Of a stretch of DNA of 64,000 bases, positions 46,861 to 58,096 are shown piece after piece. The stretch is from contig OW285188.1 of NCBI GenBank assembly GCA_935421135.1, positions 4,702,733-4,766,732 of the forward strand, in the 5' to 3' direction. Source of the stretch: Bugulina stolonifera (Eukaryota; Bryozoa; Gymnolaemata; Cheilostomatida; Bugulidae). The notes beneath the pieces are model-generated. The model saw nothing but the letters and a program-made list of their open reading frames with translations, was not told where the DNA came from and made no database searches. The number at the start of each line of letters is the position of its first letter. Position 1 is the stretch's first letter. The position numbers and the translations under genes were made by a program.

Positions 46861-47716
46861 TTTCTCATCTGTGCTCCTGCGTACCTATATCTACCATGGC
46901 AGAGCCCTTCTGATAATATATTAATCAGTAGAAATAAAAATATATTTGGCCAGATACCATCATCCAACTGAATTCTACATGTACAATTATTACTGAACAA
47001 GTTTAAGTATAGGCTTCGCCCCAAATTTTTGTATACTGGGGTGCATTGATTTCACATCTCAAGTACAGTAAGCAATACATGTTACAGAAATTACTTGCAC
47101 TCAATTTTGCAATAGGTGTGTATAATATTTGAGTTTATTGAGGGATAAAATTGCAGAACAACCAGAACAAATAACATAAACATGTACATTAACATTTCCA
47201 CACTAAAAATCTAATAACACTGGTTATTAAATGATATAAACACAAACTTAACAGACAACATAAACAGTTAATTAATTGCAATACCATTACATGTACGTGA
47301 GCACATGTGTGCAACCAACGTCATAGAATATGATAGACATACCATGTTAATTGAATGGCAATGGCTGCCATGCATATAATACATTAGAGACATGCATAAT
47401 TATGTATAACACACATATATGCTGTCATGTATTTGTATAGGGACGACCTCCTACTCCCTATAATAAATCTAATGACCACTATCGACAGAGTCAGTTTACA
47501 AAGAGTGGTAAGACCTCCATGCTCAATGCTGGATATTTTTATAAAACAAATGTCTATAAAATTCACCATCAACTTTCCTACTGAATGAAGGCAGTAAAGG
47601 GGATCATTATGAATAACAGAATAATTTTTTGACAAACTATTTTCCAAACCTATTATAATATGCCGAAGGTTATATACGTATTATTTATCCGATAATTCCA
47701 CCATCTGGTCCTGCAT
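46860..47716. other. Spacer downstream of the arylsulfatase gene
   Basis: AT-rich DNA holding the 3' UTR of the sulfatase gene on the - strand. TTTATT at 47134-47139 is an AATAAA on the - strand and could be its polyadenylation signal. Nothing else is supported. Confidence 0.45.
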
Positions 47717-50700
47717 CTAATGCACAAATGGCCCCCATACTCCTCCACGTAGCTCTGGGTGACACTGGGGATTGTGTGCTCCAATCACTGCAGGAGCTAT
47801 CGACCTTTCATAGTTCTTCAGTTTACGAAGCAGAAATTCCGTCATCTCCCACCTCTCATTGACCAAGTTATTCCTCTCCTGTGGATCCTTGGCTAAGTTA
47901 TATAACTGTATACCAATGTCGGACTTGGGTCTGAATCTTTGTCTTGCCTTCCCTGAAATAATTTATACTTCATACTACAAGAACTCAATATATTTGTTTC
48001 TTGCAAGCAGAAAATGTCTTAAGCCTTTACTCTAATTCACAAAAATGGCATCAGAACAGTCTTTGCTGTTCTTCCAATGAGTCATATGCATAGTGTAGCT
48101 GTGACTAATAGACTTACATAGCCAGGGATACCTCGCAGGGTTTGGATAGACAATGTCTCTCGTTTGACGTCCTGTCAGTATTTTCCAGGAACCATAAACC
48201 ATTGAGGAGACGACTCTGACAGTCCTTGCGCTAAACGCTGACATATCTGACTTGCCTGCTACTCTACCGCGTGGTCTATGCCTTGGGTGCTCTCTTATGT
48301 TATGCAATATTTCCTACAGAGGAAAGTTTGAACAGGTATGTTACTAATCTTGTTTAGAGTTGTCTTCTCTTATGGAAAGCATTATTGTCGAGACTGAACA
48401 AAGAGACCTGCTGTAACACAACTCCGGGCTTCTTTGTTCAAAAGTTGGTGACTGACCTTGGTCGCTATTGAAATGTCCAATAGCTGCTCGGTATATCTCA
48501 AAGCCAATTGGCCCGCAGTACATGTATTACTAATGGATGACAACTTTGAATATTACCTAACTTATCGTTAACAGCTTAGTGAATCTTAATGTAACTATAT
48601 AAGATACATTTTATGTTTTGTCGAATCAAGTGTCAGGCATCCAGAGAGCGTTTTTCTACAATAATTGTATGAATTATGTATTACCTTTCTAGTTGAGGGT
48701 TCAGCACTAGAGATGGTGTTCCATTGGTTGACACCATCTATCAGCCCCGTCTGCTTACCACCTGCTATGTGCAGCAACGTGGGCATCCAATCAGTGACAT
48801 GTATCAAATCCGTAACTGATCTCTTTGACATGGAAATAAGTGGACTCGACACAAATCCTACTGCTCGAATACCTGTAGTGATCACACTATACAGTAACAT
48901 CAATGGATAGATGAATATCTATTGCATACATTGTATAACTACCGACTACTGTTGAACTTTAACTGAGGTCATACAACAGCGAAATCTTGAAAATACCGGA
49001 AAATATTCTAACAACAACTCAAATGTAAAACCTGTAACTGCAACCAATAACATGTATCCTGTCCTTATGTGGACTTGAGAGTAATATTATTATTAGTGCA
49101 ATCTTACGGTGGTTCCCAAACATCACACTATGTATAGTGGACGTACCCTTCAAGACTATAAACTTTTCCTACCTCCTTCATAAAGAGAGCCCTTATTTCC
49201 TCTGAGAGGGAAGTTGCTACCAGCTGAACCGACGTCTCCTCCATTGTCGGTGCTGAATATGATGACTGTGTTCTCATATATACCAGCGTCCTTCAGGGAC
49301 TGCACCACCTCCCCAACTCCTTGGTCAATGGCTGCAAACCACACCATGTTACAATTTAGTATTCGATGCATTGCAGATTTGCAGTAAAACAGGTATACAC
49401 TGTATACATTATACGAGATGTAAATACCTAATCTAGGACCAGTAGTAGCCTGTGGTGGACTTGGCCTGTAGGTAAAATGACTGTCACTATAATACCTGCA
49501 TGTGCCTCTACCATAAAGATATCGATGTAATAGATAGTTCAACATTGTGTTTATATAAGTTACACATTGTGTAGTCCTTACTTGGTACCCAGCAAGGCCT
49601 TATCTAGACGCAGCCTAAGAGACTGGTCAGCACTAACTAGGCTATGAGAAAGGCAAATTTGGAGAAAATTGTTAGTATCTTTTCAGATTACTCGTACTTT
49701 AGGCGATCAATTTACCAACCTAATTTAATTAAATAACTCCTACTTAAAATCCTTCAGTACAGAAAATAGCAGAATTATCACGGCTATAGATTCCTGTCTT
49801 AGAATAACTTTTTGTAATGAAATAATTTGTTCTGAATTACCACTCGCATGCACATATATATGTATGTGCTTGAGAGCTGTTGATTAGGTTGGCATTTGAC
49901 ACGCGACCTGTCAACAGTAAGTATGATTAACATTCAGCTACTTCCACCTTAGAGGTCGAGGACTGAAGGAGGTGCAGACGATTTCCTCTACTTAGTCAGA
50001 TTATGACATTAATTATATAGAACACTTGACTAATGGTATGATTTCAGTATAACTTGGAATTTAGAATTAATGTAAGTGGCAAGGAAACTAAGGGCACCCT
50101 AAACCCTTTATTTTGCTAAAGGAAATTTTGATAGAAGTTTGAGATAATTATGATAGCCATACTTGCCAAAGAACATGAGCAAAAAATCTGGACACTGCTG
50201 CTCAGAATCCCTGGACAACAGGACTAGAATCCCTGGACATAGCAAAGGTGCATGTTATTTGAATAAAACTCATTTCTAAAAAGTATCAAATTATTCATTT
50301 TGATGCTATTTAGTGGCTTTTAAAATGTTTTCTTCTATGTAAATGACTCATGTTAGGTCAAACTAGTGTTTTATGAGGTTTTGTTTTGGTAGCATTTTTA
50401 CCACAGATAGAAGTCAGGACAGCTAGAAAGTTAGTAGGGACATGCACAAAAACCAGGGGATTGATTTCCAGACGAAATCTGGACACTTGGCAAGTATGAT
50501 GATAGCCTAGAGTACATACAAGTCATGTACATTTTGTTTATCTGCTCAGTTTAATTGCACAGAGATAATGTATTTCTTTGCAGTTGAAAGAGTACTTTCA
50601 TTTGGTGGGTAACTTGCTGCATAAGTAACCAATTAAATGGTCATCTCTCCCCCCTCCCATCATCTTTCCAAATTTTAGCCCACCTCCTACATTAATTCGA

Positions 50701-53700
50701 AGCAGATACTGTGTGAGTCACTAATTAATAAGATTAATACCTTCTTCAGATAAAACTAAGCAGATTGGGATCACCGATTGCCAATTGCAAGTCATGCATC
50801 TCGTATAAAGCATGCTCTCACAGACACATGAGTTCTGTTTTGTATAGCACAAAAACGATATCAACTTCTGCACAAACATTCTCAAATTTGTCTCCATTTA
50901 CCAATGGACCGTTTCCTTCTCATTGGCCTACATTGGTGTGTATGGCATTTCAGCCATTAGAAAGTTATATCAGTAACTAGCCTGGGGCCTAGGGTTTAAG
51001 CTCTCTATGTAATACGCTGCCAAGTCATAGAACAGCCTTGTTTTCAAACAACTGGTACCTAGACTATGTCCACACTATGTCACATGTAATGTACATATAG
51101 GGGAGGATCAGAGCTGAACTCATACACAATAGCTCAGTTGGATATCTGTATATTGTAGCGATTGGATGTTACTGAGCATTATGGGTAGAGTAATATGCTG
51201 TTAGGTTCAAACTTCTATGCATTATTTGAACAACTTGATTGAGCTCATAATGGCCGTGACATCAGCTGTTCTCGTTGCCACAGTGAAAATAATAAAACTA
51301 TCATCATAAGCATAGACCTACCTGTAACCATTGCAGCATATCTCCTTCTGCTTTCTATCTGTATATTCTCATATCCCCTCATATACTTCCTGGGTACCTG
51401 ACATACAAACAGCTCATAAATTTTTTTGTCTGCTTTGATCACATGACAGTAGGCCTACATCCTGCTAGTACTATATAGCTACTTCTTGCAGTTTTCACGC
51501 TTCTTAGAACTATGATTATAAATGATAAATCATTCTGAATGGAAACAACACGAAAAATTTAAGGGTACATCTCTGTTTTACCGAGTGGAAGATAAACTGC
51601 AGGTAAACAAGTTAACAACTTTTGACAAGGCCGACTTACCTGCAGTGGGTTGTGAGGAGATTGGTGTGATAGAAACATAAACATAGGTTTATCACTTCCT
51701 TTGCTTTGAGTAATGATCTCTTTAGCTCTATCTGTGAAGATCTCAGTGGAGTAATGCCCCCATGACTGATTGTAAGGTGTGGTGTTGTCAAAGTAGTCCA
51801 AGTATTTCTTACCTTTGTACTGCCTATAGATCAAATGAGTTATTCTATTACATTAGTACATGTATATGAAAAGGATATGGAGCATGAAATTCCAAGTCCT
51901 AATGTCTTAGAATCTAAATCAGTTGTGAAACATCCAGCTGTGAAACATCCAGCTGTGAAACATCCAGCTGTGAAAGATGATATTATGAACTACTCCATAC
52001 CACTGAACTGTACATTCTGAATTTCTCCTAAAATTATAGTCCTGTATCCAGTATTCGTGGCCCAAAGTAAATCATGTTATCATTGCTAACAATGTCCAGG
52101 ATCATACTCTCTCGCTGCTCATTATACATTGTACATGTATGTACATGTATATACAATGGTGTGCAGATAATGTTATACATGTATGTGAAGAACCAGTATG
52201 ATGACACCTTTACAAGTGTAGGAAAACGGTGTCTATAATTTACTTGAAGTTGTTAACTTGCATTTCATGAAATCTTGTAAAACTGTAATTACATGTATGG
52301 GGCATTCAGGTAAGTGGAGCAGCCTATGCAGTGGGTGTAACACAAATTAATTAGTAGGTGTGAGATCAACCACTGTGAGCCAGAGATAAGAGGCGGCCCT
52401 GGGAGAAGATGGCAATGTGGCTAACTACTATAATTATTAAAGATTACTGTCAGTTTGTGTATTTTGATAATTTAAATTAGACTTGAAATTGAAAGTTTAT
52501 AAGAAAACACATTCCATGATAGCTCTATGAAGTTCTGATTTCCTTTTTCCATGCTCTAATTTGTGTAGTGGTCATTACTGACCTTGTATGTGTGCGGTAG
52601 TGGACATTAGTAATCATGTATGTGTGCGGTAGTGGACACTACCAACCTTGTGTGTGCGGTAGTGGACACTACTGACCTTGTGTGTGTGTAGTGGTCACCA
52701 TGTCCCAGCAGGAATCCTCTGAATGTGTCAAACCCTCGGTTGGTCGGCAGATGTGCCTCAGTGTGGAACCCAGCATGCCATTTACCTGTTCACATTAAAA
52801 TACAGTCATGCATGTAGAAGTAGTTCATAGTTCATACTGTGTACTAAGACCATCTGCGGCACAAATTGTGATCGAGGAAACTGTGGTTTTTGAAACTGTG
52901 GAAACTGTGGAAGCCAGGTTGGGTTTATAGAGAATTAGCCATCTCTTTAAAAACAACAACAGGCAATCACTGATTGTCACAAGATGGTCGCATGTGTGGT
53001 ACCATGATTTGATCGTGTCGAGTGTATAATAACAGAACTGGAGAAGAGCTGCATCATCATGCTGTTTGTTGTTGGCAGGATATACAATATTCCTCACTTG
53101 CTCTGAAGGTAGGATTATTACATTAGCATCATGTCCTGGTTATCAATCTGTTAACGCCTTGATCCATTGTGTTGTCAAATAAAAACCTTTGACATACAGT
53201 TATGACAATTTTGTAATATCCTCAATAATCCTTTTCCACTGTAGTAGTACATTGTAATATAATTACTGGTCACTTCTTTATATAGCACCAGGAGGTAGAG
53301 GTCTGTACATCCTTACCATTGTGTTACCAAACTATTATTACATAACCTTATACAGGGTTGAATGATAACTTGCCTGGATGATGAATGCTATGAGCTATCG
53401 CTGCAATATTACATTGCACACTGTACATGTGTGTACAATGTATTATTTATTATAGGTAGTGTTAACAGTCATGGAGACACCCAGAGTCAGTGTTTCCAGT
53501 AGTCATAATACAAACGAAACAATAAAATTATTTAGTTAAAACAATGGTACCACTATTACAGCAAGTTATTAGCCAGGACTTGCTGTCATGTGACAGATAT
53601 TATTATGATTGTTATATTACTGCACTACGCTGTACCTATGAGGTGAGTAGCATATCCTTGTTCTTTCAACTTGTCTGCAATAGTGGGAAACTGAGTAGGT

Positions 53701-56100
53701 AAGCCAGTAGGTTGGCACGCTATGGTGTTACCTCTGTGGGTACCCAAATGTATTGAGTACTTTCCTAGAAACAGAGAACACAGACTATGGTGTTATCAAC
53801 ATCAAACAAACATACAACTCTAATAAGAGAGAAGCTACATTTGTCGGATCATCACCCATCACTGGTACTAATTACCGAGCTATGGTAAGTATGAGTATGA
53901 ATACAGTTAAACAGAATACAAGTAAAAACATCATCAACCGATTTCTTAGGAATAAATGGTTTGATAATGAAGTTTAAATTATCCACATTAGCTGAGGAGT
54001 CAGATAATGTGGTAGAAAGGTTTCATACTGCTTAGTGGAGAAGTAGATAGCCTCAGTGCTGATCATGTGTAAACATACGATCACTACCAACCATTGTAAT
54101 ACACATGACCACCAGCTACAGTATTATAATATGTACATGTATGAGTATAACAAGTTACCACAATATACCACAGACTAACCTAGGTCACAGTTCCACAATT
54201 TACATTTATGTCAATGTGCCAATGCACATATTATACTGTGCACTCAATTTTGAATATAATCTATATTACCATATTATATTATATGAGTGTATGCAAGCTA
54301 CACTGTAGAATGAACAGTGTCATATCCACATCCAGTCTAGTACATACACAGCAAAAAACTCACAAGGTCCACTTTGTAATACTGCATATTTATTATACCT
54401 GATAGAAATTGTGCGCGAGTCGGACCACAGACGGGGGCCGTATAGTAGTTCTCCAACTTGACACCGTTGTTAGCGAGAGAGTCGATATTCGGTGTCTTGA
54501 TCTCGCTGCCATGGTAGCCTACGTCGTTCCAGCCCAAGTCATCCACCATTATGAAGATTATATTCGGTGATGTGGGAGATCTGGGCGTGGAAGAGGTGGA
54601 AGTAGAGAACGTGCTGCCTTGTAACCACGCAGAGTCCAAAGAGGCAGTAGTTGTAGGTGAGAATTCAGAACTGGTGGTAAAATTACCCAACAAATCCGTT
54701 TCATTGTCAAACATCTGACTCTTCGCCACACCGAACAGGCACTGTAAGCACAAGCGCTTGAAATAAAATGTTATTTGTTTGTAACCGCTGCCACATACAT
54801 CAATACACGGAGCATTCTCCTTTATGGACAGGACTATAATATTAATCTCAAGACTCATCTATAAACATCATAATTTATAGATGAGTCTGAGATAACTATT
54901 ATTGTGCTACCCATATTATTATGATATCCAGTAGATATGGAGTGATGCTTAGAACTTCAAAAGTGTGGGTTATCTCGGTAAGATTCCTCACTAAAGGAAG
55001 TAGCCATTCATTAATTTGTAAACATAGATCTTGATTAATTGCATGAACCATGCAAGCTGTTAATTAAACTTATTAATTTCGTCTAAATACCACACAGTCA
55101 TTTCATAGAAGGAGACAACACTATTAGTTATCTATTATTAAGTTGGTTTTTTCAACAAAAATTTATTTAAATTCTGCTACAAAGATTTGAAGTGTGGCTT
55201 GGGAAAAATTTATGTTTATGAATATAGCTTAGATATGAGTATCTTAAGATGTATGAGACGAAATGAGTATATATTCACATGTACTGCCATTGTATACTAG
55301 ACTTGGGTTCAAATTGAATGTTGTCCAAATCTAGTGAGCGTCAATGTTCAATACAATACTATTGATATGGGAGAGCTGCTCTTTAAAATATCAGTTTTGC
55401 ATTACTGACCGCATAATCATAAGTAACTCTAATGCATATCAAGGATATTTTGCATTTGAAGGGAGATGCCCAATCTAATTGAGTTGGGAAGGGGGGGGGG
55501 GTGCCAAAATCTGAATTGAAAACTTGAGAATCTCTTGCAAAATCAGAGAGAATTTAAATGCATTCATTCTAGGCAGAAATTGTAAAGTACTGTATAAATA
55601 TTGGGTCATTACAAATATTGGCCCCAACAAGCCTGTGGTACACACACAATCATCCCATCACAATATTACATGTACAATGCATATACTATGTACATGTATG
55701 CATGTTGTACTGAGTCTAATTTCTCTTTATCTTAGATGTCAACAGCTGCCTTTGACTTGTAAAAAAAAATTAAACTGCTATAAGTTACAGATTTTTCACT
55801 TGTTTTAGTTGAAAATTCAATAGAATATTGACTGCAAAAAACGTGGATGAGTCTTTCTAAGTTTATATTGTAAGAAAAAAAAGCGAGCCTTTGCTTTAAG
55901 ATAGATATTATATATTGACCGTAACAAAATATTTTAATAACTCCACGCGGCGAGAATGCTTTCAAACTGTTCAGTAGAAGTTTTTATAATCTTCTGTTAC
56001 TTTTAAACAACATATTATTCTCCACGAGGAAAACATGACTACAGATTCTGTTAACATGTGAGGCACTTACCAGTATGAGACAGGCCGCCATGTTTACCAT
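47717..56100 (-). CDS. Arylsulfatase (ARSB/ARSI/ARSJ type), 10 exons, 549 aa
   Basis: Secretory or lysosomal sulfate-ester hydrolase; the closest human group by motif is arylsulfatase B (glycosaminoglycan degradation), but the substrate is not known. Exons from the 5' end: 56071-56100, 54399-54741, 53636-53764, 52677-52785, 51640-51823, 51322-51397, 49173-49331, 48685-48872, 48118-48313, 47717-47952; all phases fit. Signal peptide at the N-terminus ([18 protein letters not shown]; a second Met is at residue 4), then a Ser/Thr-rich stalk to about 65. Catalytic region: metal-binding DD at 77-78 ([13 protein letters not shown]), formylglycine site CGPTR with Cys 115 (C-x-P-x-R), GKWHAG, metal-binding [27 protein letters not shown], and the family C-terminus ([21 protein letters not shown]). 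The third exon's acceptor was placed at 53764 to recover [13 protein letters not shown], which matches the family's GRYQIRTG segment. Confidence 0.93.
50150..50506. mobile_element. hAT-type MITE, 341 bp, with 8-bp target duplication
   Basis: ATGATAGC occurs at 50150-50157 and 50499-50506. Between them the element starts CATACTTGCCAA and ends TTGGCAAGTATG, a perfect 12-bp terminal inverted repeat. Subterminal copies of AATCTGGACACT lie near both ends. An 8-bp duplication and CA-starting TIRs are typical of the hAT superfamily. It has no transposase frame, so it is non-autonomous. It sits in the sulfatase intron between exons 51322-51397 and 49173-49331. Confidence 0.85.
51925..51980. repeat. 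15-bp tandem repeat, sulfatase intron
   Basis: Three to four copies of GTGAAACATCCAGCT lie in the intron upstream of exon 51640-51823. The period is a multiple of three, so a chance frame is open on the + strand. Confidence 0.85.
52570..52700. repeat. 30-32 bp minisatellite carrying the exon-4 splice donor
   Basis: Units containing GTGTGCGGTAGTGGACACTA repeat about four times. On the - strand each unit ends ACACAAG followed by GTCAGT or GTTGGT, so the donor of the sulfatase exon 52677-52785 is itself part of the array and is copied 30 bp further on. Confidence 0.75.
54842..54892. repeat. Hairpin in sulfatase intron 1
   Basis: AGACTCATCTATAAA faces TTTATAGATGAGTCT around the loop CATCATAA; the outer ends ATCTCA/TGAGAT also pair. 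No target duplication is clear. Confidence 0.7.
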
Positions 56101-58096
56101 GTTGAGGCTTGTAGCTTCTGCTGTCCAATTTCAGAAATCTTAGATCTGGTCCTCTTTTACAGAGGTGTTTGTTATGAACATGTGGTTTCCCTCCAGCACC
56201 TGCTCTGTTCTGGTATCTAATCACCACGCATATTTATATACACTCATCATGGGGATAGGTTAGACAAGCACCTTGTTCCAGATGACTAGTTTTAGTGGTT
56301 TCAACTACTTCCTAAGATGCTAGGATCAATTATTTGACCAGGAAGGAATAACAATACATCATTTTAATCTTGACAGGGCTTCACAAGGTGCTCTAATAAC
56401 AATACTGGGAGGGAGAGCAGATAGGTGGAAGTACATGGAGGCTTGTGACACAGGACGCTTGGTGAATGTCATACATCATCATATAGGCCTACATGTCATA
56501 CAAATGTAGGTGTTGATTTGAATAAAACAAAGAAACCGGTTATTATGGAAAGTTTCCCAACCAGCTACTTATAAGCTGACCCCCCCCCCCCCCCCTGCAA
56601 TGTATTATTTATACAATCATACATTGTATACCTTATTAGTTATTATAATATTCTTACCCTTTCAGTAACAAGTAATAATTTACACTTCTGCACTGTATGT
56701 TTTGGACTGTGCGTACAGGTACTGTAAGCTAGTCAAAATGATAATCTGGAGGCCATCTCCCACTTATTCTATTTTATAGAGAGAGAAGAGAAGCCTAGTG
56801 ACTTTTGTGGGCAACTCAGCCCCTGTGGAAGCCTGCTGTTGCAGCCACTGAACCGTTGACAGACCTGTCAATATATCTATCATTTAGGCCTACAGAACTG
56901 TCAATATATCTATCGCCAATATATCGACCACTGCCAGACCTATCAATTTATCGATCACTGATAGACTAGAGCACTTTATCAAGATGCAGGTAATTTTTAA
57001 CTTTCAGTATCACTGGGTAGAAACGTACTATCTCTGGGCTTCAATATACTGCAAAATCCAACCTTCCATCTATCTAATGCACTATATTATCAAAACACAA
57101 GAATGTAATATTTTTTACATGTACGCAATGCACAGCGCACATTATTTTGATGTAGTAGGCTACATATCGATATCATCTGATATGATTTTACTTGTCAAAA
57201 TAGATTTTATCATTCTAACATAATGAGATAGAAAGCGGTATATGTGAGCCCTGTGTGTGTTGTATTCACTAGTGGAGATTATAGTAACTAACATGCTGCA
57301 CTATTATAGGTAAGATATATTACACTGCTATATACAACATGTGTGTGTGTGCTAGTTCTACCCTGTGGTAGTTTTTTTAAGGTACTTTTCTACAAATTTT
57401 CTGTTATAGGTTTTCTGATACAGCAGATTACAAAGTTGTATACTGCATCAGCTTCCTTGTACTATGCAGTTATTACAAAATAACCCTTATGGTATGCATA
57501 GATATCTTACATAAAGCATACAAATAGCTACATGTAGATATATACTCTTCAACAGCTTGTAACACTGTAATCAACACTTTCTGTACTCGACATACTCTGG
57601 TCACTATATATCACATCTTACTGGGTAGTTTTGTGGCACTACTACTATTATATTATATATAATGCCAAAATACTATCAAAGGTAACATCTTTCATACAAA
57701 CTCTTAATTTTCTTGAAAATCAATTTTTGTATAACTATTGCTTGGAATGGCACTAGTATGTATGAAGTTTTGCATGTCATGTAAGTTTGTAGTTGTAGTA
57801 TATTGTATAACAGTACAGATACTAGCGATTTATTTAGTGTTCGATCGTACAACAAGCTTGTATTTAGAACAGCTAACTTGTTGTACATTTCATTCTTTTG
57901 ACAAAATGTTTATAATCCTTAAATTTTTCCATTCCAACTGCAGTGGGTGAAATATTTTGCAGTTTATAGTGAATAAGTGTTACCCTGTTCATAATTTTGT
58001 CATTTTGGTACAAGCATTATAATAATATGTTATTAATTATTATACAGAATGTTATGTTAGCTTAGTTTCTGATATTGATACCCCTCTCTATTACAG
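56101..58096. other. Spacer between the sulfatase start and the membrane-protein gene
   Basis: Should hold the sulfatase promoter (adjacent to 56100) and the missing 5' part of the gene that continues at 58097. A 16-bp C-run occurs near 56580. A splice-bounded stretch at about 57409-57481 reads FSDTADYKVVYCISFLVL on the + strand and could be an upstream exon, but its phase does not join directly to 58097. Confidence 0.45.

Noticed and set aside
53636..53740. Shorter version of sulfatase exon 3 with acceptor just before CGTGCC
   Set aside because: Phase would also fit, but it would lose the conserved segment after the active site. The acceptor at 53764 restores [13 protein letters not shown].
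57409..57481. Upstream exon of the membrane-protein gene (FSDTADYKVVYCISFLVL)
   Set aside because: Splice signals look fair and the product is membrane-like, but it ends at a codon boundary while 58097 needs two carried bases. It would need a further unseen exon, so it is not included.
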